64,000 nucleotides of DNA, taken from Platynereis dumerilii (taxonomy: Eukaryota; Annelida; Polychaeta; Phyllodocida; Nereididae). The stretch spans positions 18,444,259 through 18,508,258 of the forward strand of contig JAPTHN010000008.1 in the NCBI GenBank assembly GCA_026936325.1, in the 5' to 3' direction. Below are positions 25,601 to 40,600 of this stretch, piece after piece. The position numbers and the translations under genes are program-made. The notes below the pieces were generated by a model. The model was not told the origin of the DNA, ran no database searches, and saw only the letters and a program-made list of their open reading frames with translations. The first letter of the stretch is position 1. The number at the start of each line of letters is the position of its first letter.

Positions 25601-28600
25601 GCCATACAAGGAAGATACTTAATAAAACGACGTTAGTTCTACTATATAATATATTTATTCAACCACACCTAATCTATTGCATCGAAATTTGGGGTTCTAC
25701 ATGCAGTACATATCTTTTATCATTAATTAAAATCCAGAAAAAGGCCGTTAGAATAATATCTTCGGTACCATCTAAAACACATACAAAACCACTGTTCATA
25801 CAGAATAACATCTTGGATGTAAATAAATTGTACCAATATATTGTAGCAATTTTCATGTACAAATATAAGAAGGGTCTACTACCTAATTTCTGTAATAATC
25901 TATTTATAAGTAATAATGATGTGCATGACTACAATACTAGACAGAGAAATCTACTTCATGTTCCTGTTACTAGTTCAAATATTTTCAAAAGAACAATTCG
26001 ATTCTCAGGTGTGTCAGTATGGAATTCTCTATGCAACAAAGACATTGACACTAAGTGTTCAATATTTACTTTTAAACGGACTCTAAAGAAATTTTTACTT
26101 TTTAACTGTCTTTTGTGAATTGGTATCTGTGAATTAAGGAATCTTATAATATATGTATTATTAATTTATATGAGTGTACAACTACGTTAACGTTGTATTG
26201 TACAACACGTATTACAATTTATTGATATGTATACATATATAGATAGACTGTGACATGCATAACAATATTGTCAAAAAATACCGTGCAAGCACGTAAACCC
26301 CGCTGGCTCTATGTGAAGCCATTGAGACCATTCGGATCCATGTGTCCGTCCGTGTGTGCGTGTGTCCGTCCGTCCGTGCGTCCATGTGTCTGTCCGTGTG
26401 TCCGTGTGTCCGTGTGTCCGTCCGTCCGTGTGCCCGTACGTCCGTCCGTCCGTGTGTCCGTCCGTGTGTCCGTGCGTCCATGTGTCCGTGCGTCCATGTG
26501 TCCGTGTGTCCGTCCGTGTGTCCGTTCGCCCGTCCGTGTGTTCGTCCGTCCATGCGTCCGTCCGTGTGTCTGTGTGTCCGTCCGTCCGTGCGTCCGTGTG
26601 TCCGTCCGTCCATGTGTCCGTCCGTATGTCCGGCCGTCCGTCCGTACGTCCGTGCGTGTGTCCGTCCGTCTGTACGTACGCCCGTCCATGTGTCCGTCCG
26701 TCCGTCAGTACGTCCGTGTGTCCGTCCGTCCGTCCGTCCGTGTGTCCGTACGTCCGTGTGTCCGTCCGTCCGTGTGTCCGTACGTCCGTCCATCGGTCCG
26801 TGCGTCCATCCTTCTGTCCGTGTGTCCTAGTGTCCGTCCGTGTGTCCGTACGTCCGTACGCCCGTGTGTCCGTACGTCCGCGTGTCCGTACGGACGCACG
26901 GACTTGTCATTCCCATCTGCATGACAAAATAAGATAACAGGCAAAATTTGAATGAAATATGAGCAACACAACGTCCGTGTGTCCGCACGTCCGTGCGTCC
27001 GTCCGTGCGTCCATCCTTCCGTCCGTGCGTCCGTCCGTGCGTCCGTCCGTGTGTCCGTACGTCCGTCCGTCCGTGTGTCCGTACGTCCGTGTGTCCGTAC
27101 GTCCGTGTGTCCGTACGGACGCACGGACTTGTCATTCTCATCTGCATGACAAAATAAGATAACAGGCAAAATTTGAATGAAATATGAGCAACACAAAGTA
27201 AGTTATGCTTGACGAAATCCCCAGCACATTGAGGCATTGAGGACTGCAGTACCCCGTAGGCTATTACATAGCCAGCGGGGTAAAAAACTGTAATAGATCA
27301 TTTCTCCATTTTCCTCAATTTGTATTTTTTTTTTTTTTTTTCGTTTTCCATTGAATTGATATCATAGATCATCAATTCTTATTTTTTTATTCTTTTTTCT
27401 TTTTTTTCTTTTTTTTAAAATATTATTATTATTATTTTTGTGTGTGTGTGTGTGTTTTCAAACTAATATTCTATTTGTCTATTGAAAATTATTTTATTTT
27501 ATAATATCATTATGTAACATTGGTCATGGTAAATACACCGATAGGTGTCCACCAACCATTTTATTTGCTGTCCGTTGTCTTATATGTTCATGTGTACTGC
27601 TTTAATAATGGTCCAATAAATAATACATTTTGTTTATAGCAAATTGCATGTTGTAATGTTCAGCTTGTCAGAAAACATTCAATGAAGTGAATGGCATTGC
27701 TTGCCTCCATCACCTGATCACTGATTGGCAGTGATTGCCATCCATCACTGATTTCCGTCACTGATTGCCAATTTGCCATCATATTTGAAGTATTTTTTAC
27801 ATGTTTCAGCCACGAAACTGTTGTTTAGGCCATTCACTGAGCAATTACACCAGGTGGCGCTTTTTGCTAGTGGCGACACCTAACGTTTTCGGTTGGTATC
27901 GCGATCAGCTCATTCAGAGCTCTGGCTCATTCCACGCCACCAAAAGGCGACGGCCTGGATAGGCCCGCCACAGAGTAGCCGGCAGATCTAACAATCTAGC
28001 CGGCGACAAATATGTTGACAAGAAAAGTGGACATGGACATGGACACATTTACACATGGACAAGTGGACAAGAGCACGAGCGGAAGTACCAGTCATTGATA
28101 GACATAGTATATCAGGGCTTGTAGATCGATTAATCCATCCATATACTAGCGTATGACCAAGAAATGCCCTGGACATGTGTGTTTTGATATATTTATCACA
28201 GATTCTATCACATTTGACAGTTGACTATGAAAAACATTTTCTCAAGATTCACAGTTATCGTTGGGTGTTGTTAGTTCTTTAAGTTGCAAATTCTTATATA
28301 TTTTTATCTCATGTCTAACTGCTAAAAGCACACATTGTAACAAACAATGTATAACAGTTTGTGATCACTGCTATGGTTGTATTCTAATTGGAATTTGTCA
28401 TGTGACTTTGGCACAGGCTCCCACTATTTTTGCATTTCTTCAAAATATGCAAATTCTATGAAAAAGAAAATATTTTGCATGGCAGAACATTATCAAAATA
28501 AGTGAGATGTACAAGGTCAACTATTGCATTTGCACCATATCTGTATATTATTTGCAAAATGACCCTGCTTCTGCAATCTCCAAATTCGAATTGCATACGC

Positions 28601-31600
28601 TTGTATTTTCTTATAGGGGTCAAAATTTGATAAGTCTGAAATTCTTGTCTCCGGTGTTTAACAATAATTCATGATGGCAGGAAGACCAGTACAGGACCTC
28701 TTGTTGTCATTTGTCATAGACAAGGATATTAGCAAAACTTTCAAAAAAAAATAATATGCAGCAGAATATTTTTATCCCATCCAAAAATGGCATTGAAGTG
28801 GCCTACCCCCCTGAAAATGGCCTGTCTCCGACAACATTTTCTTTGAAAGATCGTATCACAAAAACTAGTACAGGATCCTAATTCAATTAAACTCTTCCAT
28901 ACATGGAGACTTGACTGTCAGTCTTCTAAAAACTGGTCACCAATAGCTGAAATAATATTCTGTATAAGAGCAGGAGGTTGTTGTGTCGATGTCTCCAATA
29001 TTGCGTCATTAGCATCACGCTGGATTTGTTTCTTAATAAAAATTAAAGGGACACACATTCTGTGAGAAAACCTTGTGTCTGATGTTGTCTGAGAACCCAA
29101 GAAAATAACTGAACTATCTGTAGCTCTGTATCATTTATGTAAACCAACATATTAGAGTATTTCTGTGGCATGTCAGTTGTCCTATCTCAATTTGTCATTA
29201 GCAAACACCTTGCTACTCTATTTTGACTATATATTTCTGGACCAAAATCACTGTGAACATGTGTCTGGTGTTCATAAGGTCATTGCATGCACATATTGCC
29301 AGACTGCTAGTTTTCCACTGGTCCCTGCAAAGATTTTTACTGTAATTATCATTAGCATCACGCTGTCATTAGCATCATTTCAAAATTGCTTATTGCCTTT
29401 ACGTCACTAAAATTTTATTGCAGGTGACTGGAGTTGAAATCAGTTGAATATATATTATCAATAAATGTTTCAACAGACTATTACATAACATTTTTTCATT
29501 TTCCTTGCATCTGACATGCTTAGTATGAAGTTTGATACTTCTCTGAAACTACTAACCAAATATGGGGTGCCAGTGACATTTAACCATTGTCTAGCATCTG
29601 AAATATGGTTTAGTAAAGACACTAGGCACTGGAGGAAGTAGGGGAGATCATCTTTATTATTCAGAATCCAAAATATTGATGAAAAGAGTGTTTTTGTTTG
29701 TTTTTGAACATTTCTGGTTAAAGGACATTATCTATCTCAACGACTATTGGTCATAGAGACCTGAAATATAGCTCACTGTGTGCAGAAAAGCCACTTTCCT
29801 ATTTGGTGGTAATACATTATTCAACTCTAATTGGTACAGATTTCAAGTTATAGGCATGATGCTAATGACACACATATTTGGTATTTTAATTGATTAAATG
29901 CAGTTTCTCAAAAATAATTGGCACTAGAGACCTGGAACTGCCCAAAATGTGCAAGCAACTTGCCTAATCATTGGCAATAGATTGTTTAGCCCTAATTGGT
30001 GAGGATTTTTTAGTTAGAAGTGTGATTTTAATGACAGTCAAAAAACATTACGGGTATGTTTATCACCTCAGTACAGACCAGCGGGGCATTCGGACCCTTG
30101 GACATGAAAGTGTGGTGATAGCTGACTGTTTGACCCACCCAACGCAAACTTTAAAAGGCGTTTCTGGAACGAAAAATTTTCAAAATTTTTTCAGCTGAAA
30201 TTTCAAGGTTTTCAAATTTTGACCCATAGGGTATTATTGGTATGCATGCGCGTGGACAAGAGTCCCATTTCACCAGAAATCTGCCCACCTCTAATAATCG
30301 CCGTTAGGCCGGTTAAAAACAAACTTCTGAAATTACAGGAGATGTATCGGTCCTTCAGCAGCTGAAGTTCAGCTCAAACTGCCTATTCAAATATTTGGAA
30401 TTGGAGAGACATCATAAGAGACACTTAAATCCAAACATTATAAAACACCAAACTCAATGACATATAATTTAAAACCCTCAGAACTTTTGACCTATCCATT
30501 GGAGACTCAACTTCCAATCTAGCTGTTTCTTAGTAAGAACAATTTCATGGTAATAGAATTAATTTTGGTTTGAAATTTGGCATCAAGATTTCCTTTCAAG
30601 ACCCTGAGAATAACTTTTGACATTATATTTGAATAATTTTCATGTTATCCAAATAATACACATTCAAAGGATGTGTAAACAAACCCAATAGGGGACAAGA
30701 GTTGAAATCCCACACATACGAGGCTCCCACAAAGACTTTTATCAAGGTAGTCATATCATGGGATCTGGCAACATAAAACTTATGAAATTATCAGATGATA
30801 TTTAGATTGTTCTCACCTCAAAATTGATGTAATACTGAATCTGTTGTACAAAATGCACCATCTGGCCACCCATACATTGACACTGGTGCAGCAACTCATA
30901 CATTTCTGAAAAATATAATTGAAAATAGAAACTTCAAACCAAGATTTTGTCCTAAAAACGCCGAAGCTGCTCCAAAAAAAAAACTGGGGAGTCTCAGATT
31001 CAGGCACTAGAATATTTCAAACCCCAAAAATAAAATTGTCTCACCAGGTATTGTTCTGAGCATTCGAGCACTGGAACACTGGTTTCTCCAAATGCCGGCC
31101 AAGATGTACTCCATGCGTTTCGCCCTCCATAAGAAGTTGTACACACGCAGGTACATTATCATGCTCTCATGGGTGAACACCTGAAACATTACACGTGAGA
31201 GATGAAAGAATAAAGCATGAATATACCTGGCATTCAGTTGGATGGATCATGGATAGATGGATGACTGGTGCTTTACGGCCTATATTTATGCACTTGGTAG
31301 GCTAATCAGGACAGGAGGAGGACACGGCAAACACTGGGCAATGAACAAAGGATGACTGAAACTGATGTCCAATATAAGCACATATATCCGGAAAGAGCTG
31401 AAATCAAAGACCTGTTGTCATTCATTTCAAAGACAAAGGTGTAAAGGGTAGGACCAGCAGTGACATCACTGACATCCTTAATCAGCCAAAAGGAACAACT
31501 CATAGTCTCATACTTCCTCAAACATTACGATATTTTGTCATACTCACAGTTCTAATAGGCCCATCGACATGGTAGTCCAAACTGAAGACGTCCCAGCCTG

Positions 31601-34600
31601 ACTCTCCAGGCGATGACTCTAATGTTCGGACGTCCAATCTCTTCAATATATCAGGGTCATCATACTGGGCATTGGTCACTCTAATGGCAGTCTCTAATAT
31701 CCCTGTTAAGTTGTGAAGGTATAAGGTGGACGCCGGCTTAGCTAAGTCTTCTCTGGAAGAGACAAAATATCAATAAATAAGTTTAGACTCAACCAAAAAG
31801 ACCACACATAACTTGGCGCTGGTATACAGTTTATATGCACAATGTACACATTACCATTCAAATTATCACTATAACTTAATTCCACTTCACAACATCAAAC
31901 TTGAAATACTCTTAAAACTATGTGAATAGATCATTCCGAAGGCTTAATTGCAAGAATTTTAGGTAATAAAATGCAACTTACTCCAAAAGGTCCATCAAAT
32001 GTCGAATGAAGTCTCCCTGTCCCAGAAGCAGGTACCGCCTCATGGCCTTGAAAAAAAAAAATCCAAAAGTATAAGATACTAAACATCTAGCAACTTTAAC
32101 TTCACAGAAAAATTTCTTGCGAAAATAGAAGTTTTTGATTTGATTTTGATTTGATTGAATGTATTAAACAAATTCATAAGTGCATTTTCAGTGAGTGTGC
32201 AGCATAAATGAAATAGTGCAATAAATAAGAAATTGGCCCCCAACCTTAAGATGTTCCAAGAACTTGTATTTGTCCTGCATGACATTGAGTAAGTGGCAGC
32301 TGGTTTCGTTGTAGACTGCGTCTATCATCTTTTGGAAGACTCCATCTGAGTCTTGGCTAAATATTGACTCCACTGAAACGAAAAGTTGCAAAATTATGCT
32401 GTGTTCCATCAAAACCCTAAACATTTCACACAATTTCTCAAGTTCTAGATCATAATGATCATAGTCTTACTACCGGACTACTCATAGTCTCATACTAATC
32501 TGTTATAAATTGTAATTGGCAATATAATGACACATTCATAAAATCTTTTAAAAATAATCATATTTTACTCTGAAATATTCAATAGAACAATACCTTGATG
32601 AGTCTCGGCCATTCTCACAGAATCCCTGTTTCTCATGATTGCTCGATCTTGACACACTTGTCGCAAGAAATTGATGGATTTTCCAGTAAGGAGAATCTGA
32701 AATGATAGGATTATCATTCATATTCATTTTTCAATGGTACTGACTATGAGCAAGATGTCGCGATTCTTTTGTCAAGGGAAGTGAAAGAAGTCATTCAACT
32801 GCATCTTGTGACATTCTTGTCACAGGCAATATCAAATGTAAATCTGACTCAGTTCCAATAAGATGGTACTTTTAATTACTACATACCGTATTTTCTCTAT
32901 CAAAAGCACACCCTTTAATAAAAGCCTCCACAAGGCACCAATTTTCATCAAAATTCCAGCAAAATATGACTTTATCCTAAGTTTTTTATGCAAAAAAATT
33001 ATTAATTGACCATATCATCATTACTTTTGCCCACTGGGCGTTTAATAGAGAAAATACGGTAATAACATTACAACAGGAATTTATTCCTTCACTGGTTTCA
33101 ATATGTGCATGATAACTGCATGTAGTACAATGTATTGTAGGCTATCACAAAGGAGACGCAGCAAAATGGGAATATACATGCATATTGAAAGACCACAAAC
33201 AACATTATTTCCATATTAGTTAGTGAAGTCAAAGGGCTTTAAAAAGTATTCCTGAAAATCACGCACCTTCTTAGCTTGGTCAGGAGTTAGGAAAGTAGGA
33301 ATCATAGATTTCCGCAATGTGTATTTCTCATGCCATAAATTCTCATCTTTGACAGTTGGGTCCGACGCTACGAAGAACTGAAAATATAACAATGAAGAAA
33401 AAACATAAAATTTCAGTCAGAGTATCTTAAACGGCAATGATTGTTTTTTTTTGGCTTTTGATAGATATGATCATGATCACTTGGAGGAGCAAGCATATCT
33501 ATTCCAAATTTAATTGCAAGTGTTGCTATAAATTAACTTGTAGCTATTGTAATATATTTTTAAAGACAATTTTACACTAAGTTTTATTCCATTCTATTAT
33601 TATTCTATTCTTAACCGACTGATTCTGACAAGATCTTCAGAGTTTCACCTAGAGAGCTCCTTTTAAAATATTCTTACACATGAAAACGAGAATTTATCGT
33701 ATTCGTTATTCTAAAGTTATCATTACCTCTTGGTAAGTGTCCTCCAACTCCCCATAGTACATCCACTTCATGATAGTCGTGAATATCGGCTGAGCCACCA
33801 ATGCCAAAGTGTGTTTGACGAGGGCCTGGATCATGGGGTCGCCATGTTGGATGTATGAATGGATTGCTGATGCGAGGGCGCCACCTTTCTTTCCTGCAAA
33901 AAGTAAGAGGTATCAATGGATGGATGAACGAGTGAGAGTTCTCTACATATTGGTCATTGATCTATCCAATGTGTGACTGATTTTTTATTACAGGTTTCAG
34001 GATAGACAGTTTTCAGACACCACAGTTTGTCTCACAACATGCGAACTGGAGTTTGGCCCTGATTGCTCCTCATCTATAGGTCACACAGCAGAAACACAGA
34101 TACTCACGGGTAGATAAGCAAATTTGTATTTTTTCTGTCATATTTTTGTGATGTTTAGCTACAAACTTACAAGTAAGTTTGGTAGGCACAGAGATTTAAT
34201 GACACTTGTGTCAATGACTCAATGGCAGGTTTGTTTTATCAACTTCCAAATGGAATTTCTTGTCTTACCTTGACAAATATCAACAAGGGCTGCCAGCGCT
34301 TTTAGCCGAACAAGAGGATCAAACATCCAGACAACCAATTTACGTAATGTTAACCCTCCGTTGCCAACATGGATACCCTGGTCTTCTTCTTGATGTAGCT
34401 GGAAATAATTTAAGTACTATCATGACAAGACTGAAATGTTGGGTGTCAGTGTCACATTTCTGCAAGAGGCCCATAGAATGTAAGGATAAAGGAGAATATG
34501 TGACCTGCTCCACCAAAATGAGTTCAAAGTAGGCATTATATATTTCTCAGAAATGAGCAAAATGTGTAAAAAGGCCTCATTTTGATGTTTTTTAGCTGTT

Positions 34601-37600
34601 GGTACCACACTTTAGCAAAAGTAATTTTCTTTCAATATTTTAAGTCCATTTTACCAAAAATTGATTTTAAATTATCTAACTTGAGTGTCTCACTTGATTT
34701 TCTTAGTTCTTTTTGTTGCAATGGCAGGAATTTCAAATGCCATTTTCTCAAAGTTTGATGTTTTTTATCATCGATGTTTGAGGTGCCATATCTTTGGATT
34801 GGATAGAGATATCAGAACATACTAAACATCATTTTAAAGCTCAATTCCAGTAGAATAAAGTCATTTTCATAACTAAATATGTTAGACTTTGAACCCATTT
34901 TGGTGGAGCAGGTCACATATGTAAAGTTTGTTAGCATGTTAGATCAACTTAGATGGATGTATGATTGCAACTTCACATCCTGTATTTGTCCACTCTGGTA
35001 GGCTTATTAGGACAGGAGGAAGACACAGCAATAAGGCAAAGGATGAGAGCAGACCGCTACCAGCTCATCTAGCCTACCTCATTCTATCAAGCTTTCAGAG
35101 AAAATGCAATGTAATCTACAATATAACAAGATCATATTTACCTGTGCCTCAATAACAGCAATGAGCCTATAGTATTCTGCCAGTTGTTGGTGTAGAGCAG
35201 CACAAAAACTTTGCCCGACCAATCCGAAAGCCCTTTCTTTACTTCTTGAATCTGCGTATTCTTTAACTCTCGTGTACAGCCATCCACACTCGGCTAACTT
35301 GCTGATCATCTGTCGTTCGGCTTTTGGGATGCCAGTCTGAGAATTGAGAGAAATCAAACGAAAACTAAGCAACAACAGATGTTAAATTTATACTTCCAAG
35401 TCAAGTAATACTTTATTAATCCCCACACTGGGTAATTGAGAGCTCAAAACTTGGATGACATATCTATAATTATAATTAATATGATATGATGAAATTGAAA
35501 ATTCATCTTTTATGATTGTCACTGAACAGTCTCATGGATTGCGGCACAAAGGATGACCTGTGCCTATTTGACAAGTTGACAGGTGTTGACTGTTGAAAGT
35601 AAATCAAGTCATTCTACAAATATTTCTACAAATGAACTTACAGTTTGTTCAGCAAAGTAGCCATCTTTCATTGGGTCAAATCGGATGTGTTTTCCCTCGA
35701 TACCTTGGAGCACATACACAACTTCCTGGACAAGGAGGGTTTCTGAAATTTCTGACGATGCTGAAAATTGAGAAAAAATTAAGACAACATATAGATTGTT
35801 TTTTCAAAAAGCCTTTTTTGACAGCTTTCATTGTTAGTATTGGTAGTTTTAATACAACGTTATACGACATCATTTGCTGAGGAGCAAAATAAACCAAGAA
35901 ATATAAGTAAACTTACCATCTATATGCTTTCTAGGTTTTGCAATGGAGCTGACACTGGTACTCCGCGAATCTATGAAATAGAAGAACAACCATTTTCATA
36001 AATCTCATATTCACAAAACTGTGAAGCTTGAACTACAATCTAAAGAAATAAAGCAGACCTGTCTTTCACTTTAAATTTAAAGCATGGAATAAATTTGCAG
36101 AAAGACAATCATGAGCCTTAAATAATTTTTTCAAGCTTCAATACCTGTGGAGATTGTCGTCCTTTCTAGAGCATGAGTCAGGCGTTGTCCAGGGGTCTGT
36201 GGCTTCCAACCTCCTTGGTTTGTGAATGGGGTCGTCACAGCACTGGAAAGATACATTTATCAGACCAAAATTCTATATAAAATTTCAGCAAATGGTGTCC
36301 ACAAAAAGGTTCACCTAGGAGCTCATATTATGTTAACTCAGCTAGTCAGTAGTACACTGGCCACTAAATTGTTGGCAAATCCAGATATCAAAAAAATTAC
36401 TTAAATCACTCAGGAATTTCCCAATATTTCCAAGTTACCTCATTATTTCAAAGTTTTCATTACTCAAAAAACAGGCACATTTAATTGAGTACTGAAAATC
36501 ACAGAAGGAGTAAATACATAACACATCACAAAATAATGACAGCACATATTTCATTTATTTTACCTTGGATGAAGAGACTGGGGAGTAATTGAAGAACTAC
36601 TCAAGCCATGGATCGAACTGATTCCACTACTTCCAGCAGAGGTCGCTGATGTTTGTAGAGTGCTAACCCATCCAACAGATGGCGCCTGAGTAGCATTGGT
36701 TCCTTTTGGAACTACCGGAGTTGAGGTGGCCAACAGCGATAGACCTTGGATGAAGGCTGAGCCTTGCGTCTGAAGAAAATTGATCAAATACAATGTAGAA
36801 GTACCACAACAAACATGGTGACAGAGAATAAACATTATATTCCTTTTAAAAGTTTTTTTTTTTTAATTTATGAATTAGACAGGCATACTTTAGACGACCA
36901 AAGCTTCTTTTTTTTCCTATTTTGACATGCAACAACTTGGAAGAAGAAAGAGACCCACATTCGCATATGATTTGTGTGTTTATATTTGCATTTATAAATA
37001 TCATGATAATGGTTATTTGAATCATATAATCACAAGAAATATTTGAAAGCTCTTCAGGTAATAATCTTGTGGTGAGTACATACATGTCTAACATTTCCAC
37101 AAGATATATTTGAATTACATAATCTCATGGAATATTGAATTACATAATATTATGGTATATTTGAATTACATAACAGCATGGTATATTTGAATAACATAAT
37201 AATCTGGCACATTTGAATTACATAATCTCATGGAATATTGAATTACATAATATTATGGCACATTTGAATTACATAATAACCACATCATGTATTTGAATTA
37301 CATAACCTCTTAACATATATTTGAATTACATAATCTTATGTTATATTTGAATTCCATATACCATGGTAATCTCATGATATACATGTATTTGAATAATATA
37401 ATGGCCGGGCTCATGACACATTTGAATTACTTAATCTCAAATGGTATATATTTGAATTACATAATAATCCCATCATATATTTGAATTAGGCCCACATAAT
37501 CCACAATAACCTAATGAATATATTTGAATCACATAATAATCTCATGATATGTTTGAATAAATCTCATGATATTGGAATCACATAGCTTACCTTGCTAGCT

Positions 37601-40600
37601 CCCTTTTTTCCCTGATCTTCACTGAGTCGTAGCAACAGGTACAATAAGGACCACTTGTTCTTGAGTAACTCCTGAATAAAAATCAGAAAATTTGTTGACA
37701 CATTCAGATACCTTTTAAAAATATAAACAAACAATTTATTTTAAAAGAAATTTAATATCTTAATTCATTCATTTTTACATCCACCTTTTTATTTGAGAAT
37801 GGAGCTTAAATTTCAATAAATCATTTATTAAAAAGAAATAGATGATCTAAAATCTTAATCAATTTTAGTAGTTTGTTAACATCATTTCTACCTGAGACTG
37901 GAGCTTCCGGTGTAATTCTGAAAAGACGGCCGCATCTTTTTCTCTGTGTTGTCTTGCCACTGAAAGTAAAAAAAAAAAAATTAAATAGACATAAATTATG
38001 CCAATACATGTATCTGTTATTTATTCTATTTCAATATTTTGATTAGTGCAATATGTATATAAAATCATTTTTGTTGCTTTTGATAAACTTCCAATACTCG
38101 AGCAAGAGTCTAATAAAGTTTGACAAAACACGTTTTTTCAAATTTCATATTTTGATTTGTGCCTAATTTAGCTTTTTTAAAGTAAATTCTGACCCGGGTT
38201 AATTAAATTTTCCTCACATTGATGAATATGGTACACATGACAAAGATTTCCAACGAACAGACACACATAACTCTCAGCTTTTCTTTTCAGAAGATTTACT
38301 TTTTTCTACCGGGTAACAACAGAAACAAGCCGGAAACCAGGCCACAGGCCTTAACAAACTCTCATTTAAAATCAATAAATACTGTTACCATAAATGAATA
38401 GCATAGAGCAAGTATAATACACATAAAATAATAATTTCTATTCTGAAAAAAAGAAAAGAGCACCCCAGGTGGGACTCGAACCCACAACCTCCGGATTAGA
38501 AGTCCGACGCGCTATCCATTGCGCCACTGGGGCTGGTTACTTACAACACACTAAAATAAGACTATATTCCACAATAACCTTATTTTCAGGATATTTTCAT
38601 TAAAATCAAACTTTTAACACCTCAATGGATGTAAATCAAGCAATTGGCCATCACTTAAGGCATTTATTGTGTTTCTGAGGCAAAATCCAATACAACAATG
38701 GCTGAAAACTGGCAGGGGCAGGCATGTTCTAAAAATAGCACAGCAGGCTGTGTCACTCATGGCACACTCATGCAGCAACAGCTCACCCTGCTGGCCAACA
38801 GCGGTTCAACTCCCAGTGAAAGTGACTAGAGACGGTTGAGTTGCAACATTTCTGAGTGAATAGACTAAATAACACAAATTAAAAGTTGTTATCAATAAGT
38901 AATCATTATTTGATTTAATTAATTATTTTAATTACATAATTTTTCTTTTTTTTCTCAGCATTTCTACTATTATTTCCAAATCTAAAGGTAGAAATGAAAT
39001 GAGTGTATTGAAATGTTAAATAGCAAATCCAGCCTTTTTTTTCTTAATTATCGTTAATTAATACAAATTAATTCCGAAAATTAATTAATTGATTTTTTTT
39101 TAATATTTCTTTCAAAGTAAGCAACCATTTTTAAATCTCAACCTTTCAAGATAAAAGGTCTTTTTATAAGAGATTAAATACAGTTTAAAAAAAAGCCTTT
39201 CCTCCTTTTTTAAATTAATCAATTAAAAAAATTTAATTATTGAAATTATTTAAAAGTTAATTTTTTTTTTCCAGTCACGGAAAAACAAATGTTTTTAGAA
39301 TCTTGGAGTACTAGTAATAAATGAGCATAGGTGGCAGATTAAATTGTAACTGATTTTTAGCAAATTTGTCTAATTTCTTGTTGTTAATTGATATTTTAAA
39401 TTAAATTATGAACATTGATGTTTTACTGCTTAAGCTAAATTTCTTTTTAATTATTAATAACTTGATTTCGATCAATCAATTTTCAAAATCTATTAATTCT
39501 AACTTTTTCAAACTATCACTTCTGCTTCTTTTTTTTATATCAAAGTAGAAACTGGCATTATATTGAAATGTAAGCCTTGTCCTCCAGTTATTAGGAGTCA
39601 TCTCAACAAATAGAAGGCAGTTGTTGCACAGAAGTTTTTGTGCAACAAATACAGTTAATAAGATATAACATACAATTTTTAAAACAAATTAAAAGAGCTA
39701 TGGAAGTGAGTCATGAGTGTACTTACATTTTTTCTTAATTTTCTCAACAACTTCAAATTCATCGCTTTCCGCAGGAGCAGTGATGTTACTGAAAACATGG
39801 AAACTTAAAATAATGGATCCCTTCCATAAAAGTATGACAAACAAATAATAAATATCAACTTTTGTTCAAAGTAATAATTTTGAATTGGCAAAAATCAACT
39901 TTTTAGATCAATTTCAAAGATGACAAAATTCTCACCTTCCTAGGGTAGTCAGAGCAAGTTTATAATAGGGTGTAACAGCATCTGAAACCAAAATAAAATT
40001 TTAAAAGTACTTGTATATAATAATATAATTTATGTGTGAAGGAAGGTGACTTATGGTCTTTGTTTGCTGGGGTCCAGGGTTTGATTCCAGATCATGGACA
40101 ATTAATTCATTTGTAGACTCATGAGCAACACTGTTATTCATACTTAAATTCCATCTCATATGCTGGTTGGTAGTGCTGCTGCTTGGTTGGTTGTCAGCAA
40201 CTTGTCACCTAGTTGGTAGCACTGCTGCCTGTTCAGCTGTCACCTGGTGGAAAGTGCTGCTGCCTAGTTGGTTTTCACCAGGTTTGCAATAACGTAGCCT
40301 GATTGGTTGTCACCTGGTTGGCAGTGCTGTGGTCTAAGTCTGGATGGTTGTCACCTGGTTAAAAGCGCTGTTGCCTGCTCGGTTGACCTAGTTGGCAGTG
40401 ATGTTGCCTGATTGGTTTGTTGTCAATTGGTTGGTAGAGCTGTTGGCAGGTTGTCAATTGGTTGGCAGTGCTGTTGCCTGGTTGGTTGTGAATTGGTTGA
40501 CAGAGCTGTTGTTACCTGGTTGGTAGTGCTGTTGCCTGGTTGGTTGTCAATTGGTCGACAATGATGTTGACTGTCAATTGGTTGGCAGTGCTGTTGGCTG

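Noticed and set aside
26212-27237. Long open frames (up to 224 codons) on both strands
   Set aside because: They are read from the GTCC/GTGT minisatellite in every frame. The amino-acid repeats follow the DNA period and show no domain.
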